DNA of 64,000 bases from Sva-07 sp963728355 (GCA_963728355.1 CAVSJQ010000002.1:124001-188000); one strand, 5' to 3'. Shown: positions 8,075-17,415, numbered from the stretch's first letter. Made by a program: numbers and translations. Notes: generated from the letters alone by a model not told the origin.

Positions 8075-8659
8075 ATGGACGCGACCGACTTCACGACCAC
8101 CATCGTCACCGGTGCCGCCGCGGGGTCGGTCGGCACGCTGGCGATGGACACGCTCTGGTTCCGACGAGCCCGGACATCCGGCAGTGACGCCGGCTTCGCC
8201 GCGTGGGAGTTCAGCGGCGACGCCGCCTCGTTCGACGACGCCGGCGCACCCGCCCAGGTGGGTAGGAAGCTCGCCGCCGCCCTGGGCATCGACCTGCCCG
8301 ACCGAGCGGCGGGCACGACCAACGACATCGTGCACTGGTCGACCGGACTCGTGTGGGGGATCGCCGGATCGCTCGCCGCCGCCGGCACGGGTGTCAACCC
8401 GTTCGTCGCCGGGCTGGCCGCGGGCGCAGCGGCGTTCGGTGCCGCCTACACCGTGCTGCCGCTGCTCGGCGTGTACGAGCCGATCTGGACGTACGACGTG
8501 AGCACGATCTGGAAGGACGCCAGCGCCCACGCAACCTTCGGCATCGCCACTGGCGTGTCGCTCGCCGCCGTCGCAACGGTCCGCCAGGCCGTGCGTCACC
8601 GCCGTGCGCTCGGGCTGACCGCGATCGCCGCGCAGGCGGCCCGCTCGCGCCGGTCCTGA
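8075..8659 (+). CDS. Integral membrane protein of unknown function (194 aa)
   Basis: The protein has about four hydrophobic segments: residues 5-25 (TTTIVTGAAAGSVGTLAMDT), 90-130, 135-150 and 165-180. A short hydrophilic loop rich in Gly and Ala follows the first, and the C-terminal tail is basic. The first helix with MDTLWFRRAR recalls YagU/DUF1440-type inner-membrane proteins, but the match is weak and I do not name the family. GGAGG lies a little far (about 16 bases) upstream of the ATG. It is divergent from the P450 gene across 100 bases and ends four bases before the convergent transketolase gene. Confidence 0.65.
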   Translation: MDATDFTTTIVTGAAAGSVGTLAMDTLWFRRARTSGSDAGFAAWEFSGDAASFDDAGAPAQVGRKLAAALGIDLPDRAAGTTNDIVHWSTGLVWGIAGSLAAAGTGVNPFVAGLAAGAAAFGAAYTVLPLLGVYEPIWTYDVSTIWKDASAHATFGIATGVSLAAVATVRQAVRHRRALGLTAIAAQAARSRRS

Positions 8660-8662
8660 TCG

Positions 8663-10576
8663 TCAGCCCGACTCGGCGGTGTCGCTGTGGTCGTCGAATC
8701 CCTCCACGACCTCGACGATCGCTGCGGCGTCGATACCGGCTGCGGCGCGCTGCTCCTGCGGCGTGCCGGCGGCCGGCACCGACCGCACGGCGAGGTGCCG
8801 CATCGTCGCCGACACGCCTGCGGCCAGCAGTTCGTGGGCGACCGCATCGCCCAGGCCCCCCTCCACGCGGTGATCCTCGATGACGACGAGCCGACCCGTG
8901 CGCTGCGCGGCACCCACGATCGCCTCGGTGTCGATCGGCTTGATGGAATAGACGTCGAGCACCTCGGCGGCGATACCGCGCTCCGACAGTCGGTGCGCCG
9001 CATCGAGCGCCTCGTGGACCGCCACGCCGGCCGCCACGAGGGTCACGGTGGCGTCGGGTGGGTCATGGGCGAGCACGCTGCCCCCGATCTCGAACTCGGT
9101 GTCGGGGGCGTAGAGCACCGGTGTGTCGCCGCGCATCGTGCGCAGGTAGCCGATGCCCGGCCGGTCGAGCAGGTGGCCGAGCAGGGCGGCGGTCTGGTTG
9201 GCGTCCGAGGGCGACAGCACCGTGCTGTCGGCCAGCGCCCGCATCATCGCGACGTCCTCGAGCGCCATCTGTGAGGGGCCGTCCTCGCCGATGCTCACGC
9301 CTGCGTGCGAGCCGACGACCAGCAGGTCGCTCCTCGCGACGGTGGCCATGCGCAACACGTCGTGGGCGCGGGTCAGGAACGCCCCGAAGGTCGCGAAGCA
9401 GGGCCGCCACCCCGACGCGTTCAGCCCGATGGCGGCGCCCACCGCGAGCTGCTCGGCGATGTACATCTGGAAGTACCGGTCGCCGATCTCGTCGGCGAAG
9501 TCGTCGAGCCGGGTGGAGTTGCCCACCTCGGCGTCGAGGGCCACGATGTCGGTCTGTGCTCGGCCGATCGCCGTGATCGCCGCGCCGAACGCGTCGCGGG
9601 TGGCGACCTCGTCGCCGACGTCCCAGGTCGGCAGGTCGATCTGGTCACGACCGCCGCGGTCCGGTGCGGGGTGGAGACCGGTGGGTTCGCGGGGCGTGAT
9701 CCTGATGTGCCGTTCTCCGCCGAGTTCGGAGATCGCCGCCTGCGGATCGTCGAGCGGTTTGCCGTGCTTGCCCAGTGCGTCGTCGGTCTCGGTGGCCCCG
9801 GCGCCCTTGTGCGTGCGGGCGATCACGGCGGTCGGCGCAGCGGCGCGCCGGGCCAGGTCGAGCGCTCCGTCGATCGCTTCGAGGTCGTGGCCGTCGATGA
9901 CGAGCGCGTTCCAGCCGAACGCCGCGAACCGCTGCTCGTAGGCAGCGACATCCCAGCCGTGACGGGTCTCGCCCGTCTGGCCGAGCCGGTTGACGTCGAC
10001 CAGTACGGTCATCCCCGCCATCGCCGCCGTGCCCGCGTGTTCGACCGCTTCCCACACCGATCCTTCGGCGAGTTCGCCGTCGCCACACAGCACCCACACG
10101 TGCGCGTCGATGTCGGCGAGGCGGCGGTGGGCCATCGTCATGCCGACACCGATCGCCGGACCCAACCCGAGCGACCCCGTGGCCACCTGCACACCCGGGA
10201 TGAGCGGCGTCGGATGGCCTTCGAGGACGCTGCCGTGTCGCCGGTACTCGTCGACGACGTCCATGTCGCCGAGCACGCCGAGGGCGTCGAGTGCGCTGTA
10301 CAGCAGCGGTGAGGCATGTCCCTTGGAGAAGACGAGGCGATCGTTGCCGAGATCGTCAGGTCGGGAGGGGTCGATGCGCAGGTGCCGGGCGATCAGCATC
10401 GCGATCAGGTCGGCGGCCGACATCGACGACGTCGGATGTCCCGACCCGGCACGATCGGCCATCTGGATCGATTCCACCCGCAGCTGGGCCGCGAGATCGG
10501 CGATCACCTCGATCGTCGTGTCGCCGGCGTCGATCGCCGTGCGTGTGGCGGTCGTCGTTGTCGTGGGCTCGGACAT
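8663..10576 (-). CDS. tkt: Transketolase
   Basis: The 637-residue protein contains the transketolase thiamine-diphosphate motif GDGELAEGS with a downstream Asn (LVDVNRLGQ), the conserved GSGHPTSSMS near the N-terminus, FSKGHASPLLY, and the pyrimidine-domain signature SIGEDGPSQMALED. It should transfer two-carbon units in the non-oxidative pentose phosphate pathway, in the cytoplasm, as a homodimer. AAGGAG precedes the ATG. The Thr-rich first dozen residues look unstructured. It is transcribed alone and faces the SGNH gene divergently. The length matches full single-chain transketolases, slightly on the short side. Confidence 0.9.
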   Translation of the reverse strand: MSEPTTTTTATRTAIDAGDTTIEVIADLAAQLRVESIQMADRAGSGHPTSSMSAADLIAMLIARHLRIDPSRPDDLGNDRLVFSKGHASPLLYSALDALGVLGDMDVVDEYRRHGSVLEGHPTPLIPGVQVATGSLGLGPAIGVGMTMAHRRLADIDAHVWVLCGDGELAEGSVWEAVEHAGTAAMAGMTVLVDVNRLGQTGETRHGWDVAAYEQRFAAFGWNALVIDGHDLEAIDGALDLARRAAAPTAVIARTHKGAGATETDDALGKHGKPLDDPQAAISELGGERHIRITPREPTGLHPAPDRGGRDQIDLPTWDVGDEVATRDAFGAAITAIGRAQTDIVALDAEVGNSTRLDDFADEIGDRYFQMYIAEQLAVGAAIGLNASGWRPCFATFGAFLTRAHDVLRMATVARSDLLVVGSHAGVSIGEDGPSQMALEDVAMMRALADSTVLSPSDANQTAALLGHLLDRPGIGYLRTMRGDTPVLYAPDTEFEIGGSVLAHDPPDATVTLVAAGVAVHEALDAAHRLSERGIAAEVLDVYSIKPIDTEAIVGAAQRTGRLVVIEDHRVEGGLGDAVAHELLAAGVSATMRHLAVRSVPAAGTPQEQRAAAGIDAAAIVEVVEGFDDHSDTAESG

Positions 10577-10675
10577 TGTTGTTGCTCCTTCTGGTGCGGC
10601 TCCTGCGCGCGTACCCGCGACCGCGACCCGTCAGTCATCGACTACCCGACGACCGATCCGGGTACGGGTCCGTCG

Positions 10676-11530
10676 ATGTCCGACCTGCATCCGGGTGCTC
10701 TGTCCATCGCCTCGACGGCCGCCACCGTCCGCGCCACGATCCGGCGACCGGTCGCCGCCGGCGTGGCGACGATGTGTGCAGCGCTCGTGGCGACGCTCGT
10801 CGGCGAGGCCGTCTGGGTCGTGCGCCGCGCCTTGCCGACGCAGGTCGAACCAGAGCGGTCGCCGCTGCCGATGATCGAGGGCGACACCCCGCTGCGCGTC
10901 GTCGCATTGGGCGACAGCACGCTCACCGGCCCCGGCCTCGAACACGACCGTCACATCTGGCTTCACCAGGCGCTGGATCGACTCGGACACCACCGACCCA
11001 TCGAGTTGGTCTCGCTGGCCGTCGGTGGGTCCCGGATCGTCGACGTGATCGAGCGGATCCCCGACACGCTGGACCTGCAGCCCGACGTCGTCGTCGTGGC
11101 CGTCGGCTCCAACGATGTGCTGCACGGCACCCCGGTCAGGCGGGTCCGTGCCGGCCTGCATCGGCTGCTCGCTGGACTGCTCGACGGTGTTCCCGTCGTT
11201 GCGGTCGCCAACGTCGGCAATCTCGGCAACATCGCCCGCGTGCCGAAGCCCCTGAAGAGCGTGGTTCGACTGCGGGCGCTCGCCGTCTGTTCCGCCATCG
11301 AGAGGGTCGTCGCCGCCCACGATCACGCCGTGCTCCTCGACGTCCGGCCCGCCGACCACGTCTTCCGCGACCGCTCCGTCTACACCCCGGACCTGTTCCA
11401 CCCCAGCGAGATCGGACACTCGGCGTGGGCCGATGCCGCATTGGCCGGCTTGCGTCGCGCGGTCGGGTACGTCGACGCCACGCTCCATGCGCCCGCTGCG
11501 TCATCCGAGCTGTCGTTCGCCGACGGGTGA
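10676..11530 (+). CDS. Membrane-anchored SGNH/GDSL hydrolase
   Basis: The 284-residue protein has a single N-terminal hydrophobic segment (about residues 25-45), then the SGNH blocks: VVALGDSTLTGPG (nucleophile Ser in GDS), a conserved Gly in AVGGSRI, VGSNDVL (block III Asn) and DLFHPSEIGH (Asp and His of the triad). It is predicted to be an esterase or lipase anchored outside the membrane; the substrate is unknown and could be acylated wall polysaccharide or lipid. The ATG at 10676 is the in-frame start nearest the hydrophobic helix; an earlier start would overlap the transketolase gene heavily. No partner gene is adjacent. Confidence 0.8.
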   Translation: MSDLHPGALSIASTAATVRATIRRPVAAGVATMCAALVATLVGEAVWVVRRALPTQVEPERSPLPMIEGDTPLRVVALGDSTLTGPGLEHDRHIWLHQALDRLGHHRPIELVSLAVGGSRIVDVIERIPDTLDLQPDVVVVAVGSNDVLHGTPVRRVRAGLHRLLAGLLDGVPVVAVANVGNLGNIARVPKPLKSVVRLRALAVCSAIERVVAAHDHAVLLDVRPADHVFRDRSVYTPDLFHPSEIGHSAWADAALAGLRRAVGYVDATLHAPAASSELSFADG

Positions 11531-11572
11531 CCCCGCCCCGCACTGACGGACGCCCTCGGATCGCATGTCGGT

Positions 11573-13156
11573 TCAGAAGTCCGGGAGGCGTTGGCGCCTG
11601 CCGATCAGCGCAGCGAGTGGATCGCCCGCTCGGAGTAGCCGCTGCCCGATCGTGTGGATGTTCCACCCGTCCGGTCGCAGATCGGGTGCGTCCAGTTCGT
11701 CCCACGTGATCGGGACCGACACCGGAGCACCTCGACGCCCCCGCAGGCTGAACGGCGCCACCAGCGTCTTGTTGATCGCGTTCTGGGTGTAGTCGAGGCG
11801 GGCGCGGCCCTGACGCTCCGACGTCTTCCACTCCCAGCTGACGAGATCGGGCACCGACGCGCCGATCAGTCTGGACAGACGCTCCACCCAGTCGCGTGTG
11901 TCGGCGAACGAATAGCGGGGCTCGATCGGGATCCAGATCTGGATCCCGCGACTGCCGGTCACCTTGGCGCCCGCCTCGACGCCGAGATGTTCGAGTGCCG
12001 TGCGGTGCAGTCGGGCGAGCAGGACGACGTCGTCGAAGCCGGTCGAGCTTCCCGGGTCGATGTCGATCAGTGCCCAGGTGGGTCGATGCGGGTGCTCGGC
12101 CGTGGAGGTCCACGGGTGCAGTTCGATGGCGCCGAAGTTGGCCGCCCAGGCGATGGCGGCCGGGTTGGCGAGTACCGCATAGACCTCGGTTTCACCGGGA
12201 TCGGCATCGGGGTTGCGCCAACTGCCGACGAAGTCGGGCGCATGGTCAGGCCGGGCCTTGTGCCAGAAGCCGCGCCGCTCGATGCCGTCGGGAAATCGGC
12301 GGAGGTTGATCGGACGGTCGTGCACGTACGGCAGCAGCGCCGGCGCCAGACGCGCGTAGTGACGGATGATGTCGCGTTTGGTCGCCGCGTCTCCCGGGCC
12401 ATCTCCCGGGTCGGCCGGGATCAGCACCTTGTCGAGGTTGGTCACCTTGACCGCGTGTTCGCCGAACTGCCAGCGGCCGCCCGAGTTCGGGAGGTCGTCG
12501 AGCGCGGCGAGTTCGTCGTCGGTGGGTCCGATCCAGAGGGCGCCGCTGACCCAGGTGGCCGCCGGCGCCGCCTTCACGTCGTCGTTGGTCCGCCCGGACT
12601 TCACGGACCTCGGATGGTCCTCTGCGTCCCAACCGGACACCGCGCTGTCGTCGTGTTTGTGGATCAGCAGCCACTGCTCGCGGTCGCCCTGCGAGCCGCG
12701 GCGCACGAGCGCGAACCGCCCCCAGAGCTTCTCGCCATGCAGATCGAAGTGGAGATCACCGGCGGCGACGGCGTCGAACGGGTCGTCGGCGCCGGCGAAA
12801 TCCCACGTCCCCCAGTCCCATACGATGACGTCCCCGCCGCCGTACTCGCCCGCCGGGATCACGCCCTCGAAGTCGAAGTACTCGAGCGGGTGGTCCTCCA
12901 CGTGAACGGCCATGCGTCGCACGTCGGGATCGAGCGTCGGCCCCTTGGGCACCGCCCAACTCAGCAGGACACCGCCCGCCTCGAGGCGGAGGTCGTAGTG
13001 CAGCCTCGTGGCGCGGTGGCGTTGGACGACGAACCGCCGTCCCGGCTCCGGGCCGCCCGTCGAGTTCGCCGCCGGGCTGCCCGACGGCTCGGCGGTCACG
13101 CTGAAGTCGCGCTTGCGTCGATACGCCTCGAGCCGGCTCGACGGACCGTCTGTCAT
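11573..13156 (-). CDS. LigD-like DNA repair enzyme: 3'-phosphoesterase plus polymerase, no ligase domain
   Basis: The N-terminal part carries the LigD phosphoesterase active site: FVVQRHRATRLHYDLRLE gives His-x5-His-x-Asp-x-Arg, and EDHPLEYFDFEG supplies the second His and Tyr. The C-terminal part (from about residue 225) is the primase-like polymerase domain, with VTNLDKVLIP, YYxR-equivalent RHYARLAP, the metal-binding Asp-x-Asp in ALIDIDPG and GSRGIQIWIP. Together they would trim and fill 3' ends during bacterial non-homologous end joining. The ATP-dependent ligase domain of canonical LigD is missing, so a separate ligase and Ku are expected elsewhere. I chose the ATG at 13156; a GTG four codons earlier is equally possible. 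Confidence 0.88.
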   Translation of the reverse strand: MTDGPSSRLEAYRRKRDFSVTAEPSGSPAANSTGGPEPGRRFVVQRHRATRLHYDLRLEAGGVLLSWAVPKGPTLDPDVRRMAVHVEDHPLEYFDFEGVIPAGEYGGGDVIVWDWGTWDFAGADDPFDAVAAGDLHFDLHGEKLWGRFALVRRGSQGDREQWLLIHKHDDSAVSGWDAEDHPRSVKSGRTNDDVKAAPAATWVSGALWIGPTDDELAALDDLPNSGGRWQFGEHAVKVTNLDKVLIPADPGDGPGDAATKRDIIRHYARLAPALLPYVHDRPINLRRFPDGIERRGFWHKARPDHAPDFVGSWRNPDADPGETEVYAVLANPAAIAWAANFGAIELHPWTSTAEHPHRPTWALIDIDPGSSTGFDDVVLLARLHRTALEHLGVEAGAKVTGSRGIQIWIPIEPRYSFADTRDWVERLSRLIGASVPDLVSWEWKTSERQGRARLDYTQNAINKTLVAPFSLRGRRGAPVSVPITWDELDAPDLRPDGWNIHTIGQRLLRAGDPLAALIGRRQRLPDF

Positions 13157-13282
13157 GTCCGGCCCCACCGACTGGCAAGGCGTAGGTCATCGACGATCGC
13201 GCGGTGGCACGCCCTCCTGATCTCCCGTCCGCGAGCGGCCAGCGTGAGCGCCGTCTCCTGGCGGCGTGTACCTCCGGTCAGC

Positions 13283-13720
13283 TCAGCCCCCGCTCGCGTC
13301 GTCCTGGGCCGTCGTCTCGATCGCTTCGCTGCCCGAGTCGCGTGACTGCACGTTGATCTTGCGCGGCTTGGATTCCTCCGACACCGGAATGCTGATCGTC
13401 AGCACCCCGTTCGAGGTGTGTGCGTCGAGGCGCTCCATGTCGAGCGTGTCGCTGAGGACCAGCCGGCGGGTGAAGGTGCCCTGCGGCCGCTCGCTGGAGA
13501 TCACCTGTTGGTCGTCGCCGTCGGACCAACGGCGTTCGGCGGTGATCGTCACCTCGTTCTTCTCGACGGTGATGTCGAGATCGTCGGGATCGACGCCCGG
13601 CACGTCCATGTAGACGGTCACGTCCTGCTCGCCGCGGATCGCGTCCATTGCGAGGACGCCACCACCGCGGTACATCTGCTCGGTGAGCCGCTCGAACTCA
13701 CGGAATGGGTCCAACTGCAT
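13283..13720 (-). CDS. Hsp20/alpha-crystallin small heat-shock protein
   Basis: The 145-residue protein has a short N-terminal arm (MQLDPFREFERLTEQMY), a complete alpha-crystallin core from about residue 32 to 125 (VTVYMDVPGVDPDDLDITVE and the signature A-x-x-x-n-GVLTISIPV) and an acidic tail. Such proteins bind unfolding clients as oligomers without ATP. AAAGGAA precedes the ATG. Upstream lie 244 bases shared with a divergent dehydrogenase. I find no CIRCE or HAIR operator there, only a short 9-base tandem repeat, so the mode of heat-shock control is open. Confidence 0.92.
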   Translation of the reverse strand: MQLDPFREFERLTEQMYRGGGVLAMDAIRGEQDVTVYMDVPGVDPDDLDITVEKNEVTITAERRWSDGDDQQVISSERPQGTFTRRLVLSDTLDMERLDAHTSNGVLTISIPVSEESKPRKINVQSRDSGSEAIETTAQDDASGG

Positions 13721-13831
13721 CGCCACTGTTCGTTCCTTTCGTCGGTGCCCCGCACCGCGGTGTGCGTACCCACTCCGGTACGGATGGATACACGTCGGAT
13801 ACCGGTCTCGTCGGCGCGGTCGGATGGCTTC

Positions 13832-13867
13832 GGTGGTGCCGGTGGTGCCGGTGGTGCCGGTCGTGCC
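13832..13867. repeat. 9-base tandem repeat, four copies
   Basis: GGTGGTGCC is repeated three times exactly and a fourth time with one change (GGTCGTGCC). It lies in the divergent intergenic region between the hsp20 and dehydrogenase genes. It could be slippage-prone sequence affecting promoter spacing; there is no other evidence of function. Confidence 0.7.
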
Positions 13868-13964
13868 CTGTCTGGGCGGCGGTCGGGGTGGGTACGGAGT
13901 CGCCGTCAACGCCCGCATGCGGCGATCACCGAGATCGGACCGCACCGACCAGGAGGAGACGTCG

Positions 13965-15104
13965 ATGAAGGCAGTGGTGTACAAGGAGCCCTATCAGGTG
14001 GCCGTCGAGGACGTCGACGACGCCGAGATCGAGGATCCGACCGACGTGGTGGTCAAGGTCACGTCGACGGCGATCTGCGGCTCCGACCTGCACATGTACG
14101 AAGGGCGCACCGGCGCCGACCCGGGCATCGTGTTCGGGCACGAGAGCATGGGCATCGTCGAAGCCGTCGGCGACGGTGTCACCCGACTCTGCGTCGGTGA
14201 CCGGGTGTCGCTGCCGTTCAACGTCGCGTGCGGGTTCTGCGAGAACTGCGAGAACGGCGACACCGGGTTCTGTCTCACCGTGAACGAGGGATTCGCCGGT
14301 GGTGCCTACGGCTACGTGGAGATGGGCCCGTACCGTGGGGGACAAGCGGACTACCTGCGGGTGCCGTTCGCCGATTTCAATGCGCTGAAGCTGCCGCCGG
14401 GCGACGACCACGAACTCGACTTCGCCATGTTGGCCGACGTGTTCCCGACCGGCTACCACGGCGCAGCGATGGCCGACGTCCGCCCCGGCGAGACGGTGGC
14501 GGTGTTCGGCGCCGGCCCGGTCGGGCTGATGGCGGCGTATTCGTCGCTGCTGCGGGGCGCCTCGCGTGTCTTCGTGGTCGACAGGGTCGAGAGTCGGCTC
14601 GATCTCGCCCAGGAGATCGGTGCGAGTCCTGTCGACTTCTCCGCCGTCGATCCCGTCGAGTACATCATCGACCAGACCGACGGCAACGGTACGGACAAGG
14701 GCGTCGACGCCGTCGGCTACCAGGCGACCGCCGACGACGGCGAGGAGCAACCGGCGATCGTCTTGAACCAGCTCGTGTACGCGGTGCGGGCGACGGGCCG
14801 CATCGGTGTCGTCGGTCTCTACGTGCCGTCGGACCCCGGTGCGCCGAATGAGGACGCCGAGAAGGGCCGGTTGTTGTTCGAGCTCGGCAAGTTCTTCGAG
14901 AAGGGCCAGAGCATGGGGACCGGCCAGGCGAACGTCAAGGCCTACAACCGTCAACTCCGCGACCTGATCATCGCCGGACGGGCCGAGCCGAGCTTCATCG
15001 TCTCCAAGACGTTGCCGCTCGAGGACGCGCCCGACGCCTACGAGCGCTTCGACCAGCGCGAAGAGGGCTACAGCAAGGTGGTGCTGCAGCCGCACGCCGC
15101 CTGA
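13965..15104 (+). CDS. Zinc-dependent dehydrogenase, glutathione-independent formaldehyde dehydrogenase type
   Basis: The 379-residue medium-chain dehydrogenase has the catalytic zinc ligands in ICGSDLHMY and GHESMGIVEAV, the structural-zinc cysteines in ACGFCENCENGDTGFC, and a GAGPVG nucleotide-binding motif near residue 185. The YGYVEMGPYRGGQADYLRVP segment and the long insertion are typical of the Pseudomonas-type formaldehyde dehydrogenase/dismutase subgroup that needs no glutathione. It would oxidise formaldehyde or another small aldehyde or alcohol with tightly bound NAD+. AGGAGG lies just upstream of the ATG. It is transcribed alone. Substrate identity is inferred from the subgroup. 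Confidence 0.82.
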   Translation: MKAVVYKEPYQVAVEDVDDAEIEDPTDVVVKVTSTAICGSDLHMYEGRTGADPGIVFGHESMGIVEAVGDGVTRLCVGDRVSLPFNVACGFCENCENGDTGFCLTVNEGFAGGAYGYVEMGPYRGGQADYLRVPFADFNALKLPPGDDHELDFAMLADVFPTGYHGAAMADVRPGETVAVFGAGPVGLMAAYSSLLRGASRVFVVDRVESRLDLAQEIGASPVDFSAVDPVEYIIDQTDGNGTDKGVDAVGYQATADDGEEQPAIVLNQLVYAVRATGRIGVVGLYVPSDPGAPNEDAEKGRLLFELGKFFEKGQSMGTGQANVKAYNRQLRDLIIAGRAEPSFIVSKTLPLEDAPDAYERFDQREEGYSKVVLQPHAA

Positions 15105-15276
15105 TCCGTCACGCCGATCGCCGCCGCCGGTCACTGTGAGCGTCGCGACGCGATCGTCACCCTGCGTGAGCGAGATGCTCAAGTCGGGCGAAATCTTGCC
15201 GATATCCGAATTGTCAAGTGGTTCCGGCGTGTGCAACGGCGGAGTCCAACGCCGAGACGATTGGCAGGTTCCGCTC

Positions 15277-16347
15277 ATGAACGACCCCACCCCCGACAGC
15301 AGCTCGCTCCCACCGCTGGGATCCGTCGCGCCGTCCGGCCCGACGCCGCCCCCTCCTCCACCGCCGCTCTTCTCGATGTCGCTGTCGATCGACCCAGTCG
15401 ACGAGATGGAGCAGCCCACGGAACTGCAGACGGAGACGGAGACGGAGTTCACCCCGGTGGTTCCGGAGCCCGCGACTGCCGCGCCGTCACGTCAGCGTCG
15501 CTCGCTGTTGTTCGCCCTGGTCGCGATCCTCGCCGTCGGCGGCGTCGTCGCCGGGATCGTCATCGGCGCCGGAGGCGATTCCTCCGGCGACGCCGCATCG
15601 ACCGGCGTCGAGACGCCCGAGGGCGACGGTGCCACTGTCGGAGCCGTCGTCGCAACCACGGTCGCCGAGCCCGCCACGACGGTGCCGGCGACGACCGTGG
15701 CGCCGACGACCGTGCCGGCCACGACCGAGGCGCCGACGACCACGCAGGCGCCGACCACGACCGAGGCGCCGACCACCACCCAGGCTGCGCCGACGTTCCC
15801 GACCCTTCCGGACGGTTCGCCCGAGCCGATCCTGGCCATCTACGACGGTTCCGTGGTCCGGGTGAGCGGATGGGTTCCCAGCGAGGAGAAGGCCGCCCAG
15901 CTCGAAGGCCTGGCACTGGCCAACAGCACCGACCCGGCCGCCCAGGTCGACAGCACCTGGTCGATCGATCCGCTGGTTCCGCTGAGCATCGGGACCCGTG
16001 TGATCGAAATGAACTCGCCGCGCTTCCCGGCCGGCAGTGCCGACGTCACCCCTGAACACGCCGCTCAGCTCGACCGGGTCGCCGGCGTGATGAACCTGCT
16101 GCCCAACGTGACCGTCACGGTCATCGGCCACGCCGACCAGGTGGGCGACGAGATCGCCAACTACATCCTCTCCGAAGCTCGTGCGGTGTCGGTGGTGCGC
16201 TACCTGGTGAGCCAGGGCATCGCTCCGGCACGACTGTCCGCTCGGGCGGTCGGCGAGCAGGATCTTCTCGCCGAGGACGAATCCGAGGCCTCGCTGGCGC
16301 TGAACCGTCGTACCGAGTTCGTCTTCTACGGTCTCCTCGCCGACTGA
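15277..16347 (+). CDS. OmpA-family envelope protein with membrane anchor
   Basis: The 356-residue protein has a Pro-rich cytoplasmic N-terminus, one transmembrane helix at about residues 71-92, a Thr/Pro/Ala-rich linker of ATTVPATT/APTTT repeats, a BON-like segment (ILAIYDGSVVRVSGWVPSE) and a C-terminal OmpA-like peptidoglycan-binding domain (about 240-356). In the last, FPAGSADVTPEHAAQLDRVA and a final LNRRTEFVF match the family pattern. In actinobacteria such proteins tie the membrane to peptidoglycan (compare ArfA of Mycobacterium). The ATG at 15277 lacks a strong ribosome site; upstream in-frame codons would add sequence with no domain. Its neighbours give no clear partner. Confidence 0.8.
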   Translation: MNDPTPDSSSLPPLGSVAPSGPTPPPPPPPLFSMSLSIDPVDEMEQPTELQTETETEFTPVVPEPATAAPSRQRRSLLFALVAILAVGGVVAGIVIGAGGDSSGDAASTGVETPEGDGATVGAVVATTVAEPATTVPATTVAPTTVPATTEAPTTTQAPTTTEAPTTTQAAPTFPTLPDGSPEPILAIYDGSVVRVSGWVPSEEKAAQLEGLALANSTDPAAQVDSTWSIDPLVPLSIGTRVIEMNSPRFPAGSADVTPEHAAQLDRVAGVMNLLPNVTVTVIGHADQVGDEIANYILSEARAVSVVRYLVSQGIAPARLSARAVGEQDLLAEDESEASLALNRRTEFVFYGLLAD

Positions 16348-16461
16348 GGTCGCCGGCCCGGCACGTCGACCCGCTGGCTGATCGGAACCCTGCGGTTTCG
16401 GAGGGTCTCGGGCGCAGCAAGGTACGGTGGTCGAGAACCGACGCAACCGAGACGAGACATC

Positions 16462-16725
16462 ATGGTCAAGAAGAAGGTCCCCGCCACCCGTTGGCACGAC
16501 GGCAGCACCCCCATCGAGGAGCTGCCCGTCGACGAACAACTGGCCCATCAGCTCGTCAGCGAGCGCGCCGATCTCGCTCCGTCGGTCGAGCGGATCATGA
16601 ACGCGGAACTCACCGACGACCAGCGCAACCATGCGCTGAACGCCTTCAACGTGTCGCTCGACACGCCCGGCGACCCGAACCGCGATCCCCGCACGGCGAT
16701 CGCCAACGCACTCACCGCGGCCTGA
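16462..16725 (+). CDS. Small conserved-looking hypothetical protein (87 aa)
   Basis: The protein begins MVKKKVPATRWHDGSTPIEE and continues with mostly helical, mildly acidic sequence, without signal peptide, cysteines or membrane segments. Codon usage and G/C-rich third positions match the neighbours, supporting a real gene. The purine-rich run before the ATG is weak. It sits between the OmpA-type gene and the bifunctional-nuclease gene on the same strand. I do not recognise the family. Confidence 0.6.
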   Translation: MVKKKVPATRWHDGSTPIEELPVDEQLAHQLVSERADLAPSVERIMNAELTDDQRNHALNAFNVSLDTPGDPNRDPRTAIANALTAA

Positions 16726-16810
16726 TCGGTCGGCGCTCGCCGCCGATATTCCCCCGATCGGTGTGACTGGTGCGACTGATCAAACTTGAGTCGCCTTGTA
16801 TCATGGTTGC

Positions 16811-17386
16811 ATGATCTCGGTCGACCTCATCGGAATCCAGCTCGATCCGCTCAGCGGTGCTGCTGCACTGGTGCTGCGCGAACACGACGCCCCCAATCGG
16901 CTGCTGCCGATCGTGGTCGGCCACGCCGATGCGAGTTCGATCGCCATCGCCGCCAGCGGGTCGATGCCGCCGCGGCCGCTGACCCACGATCTGATGGCCA
17001 GCCTCGTCGACGCCCTCGACGGCCACCTCGACGCCGTCGAGGTCACCGAACTGCACGACGGGGCCTTCATCGCCAACCTCACCCTGAGCGGCCCGGCCGG
17101 CGAGCGCCGTGTCGACACCCGGCCGTCGGATGCGATTGCACTCGCCGTGCGGCTCCAGGCGCCGATGTTCGTCAGCGAAGCGGTCCTCGACGAGGCCGGC
17201 GCCCTGCCGATCGACGAGCCCGTGAGCGAGGCCGACCAGTTGGCGATCGAGACGGCGATCGACGCCGAGGTCGACCAGTTCCGGGCGTTCCTGGATGAGC
17301 TCGATCCGACCGACTTCATCGACACGACGGCCACCGAGATCCCCGACGCCGGCGGCGACGACGACGACAACAACCCGTTTGCGTGA
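16811..17386 (+). CDS. Bifunctional nuclease family protein (DUF151)
   Basis: The 191-residue protein matches the DUF151/BFN fold: an N-terminal MISVDLIGIQLDPLSGAAAL, the LPIVVGHADASSIAIA core and RRVDTRPSDAIALAVRLQAPM in the middle, with an acidic C-terminal tail ending in a run of Asp and Asn. The plant founding member has RNase and DNase activity; the actinobacterial proteins are usually uncharacterised. I chose the ATG at 16811 over the upstream in-frame GTG-type start because homologues begin with this strand. A hairpin terminator follows at once. In other actinobacteria this gene sits beside a MerR-type regulator, which is absent here. Confidence 0.88.
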   Translation: MISVDLIGIQLDPLSGAAALVLREHDAPNRLLPIVVGHADASSIAIAASGSMPPRPLTHDLMASLVDALDGHLDAVEVTELHDGAFIANLTLSGPAGERRVDTRPSDAIALAVRLQAPMFVSEAVLDEAGALPIDEPVSEADQLAIETAIDAEVDQFRAFLDELDPTDFIDTTATEIPDAGGDDDDNNPFA

Positions 17387-17387
17387 C

Positions 17388-17415
17388 ATTCCGGGTGGCC
17401 CGGTCCACCCGGAAT
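17388..17415 (+). terminator. Hairpin after the DUF151 gene
   Basis: Eleven-base perfect arms (ATTCCGGGTGG and CCACCCGGAAT) flank a six-base loop, beginning one base after the stop codon. It is very stable and GC-rich, with no T-run, as is common for actinobacterial terminators. It would insulate the downstream thiolase gene. Confidence 0.7.

Noticed and set aside
16781..16811. Promoter TTGAGT and TATCAT before the DUF151 gene
   Set aside because: The two hexamers are only seven bases apart, so they cannot serve as a -35/-10 pair; neither has a good partner.
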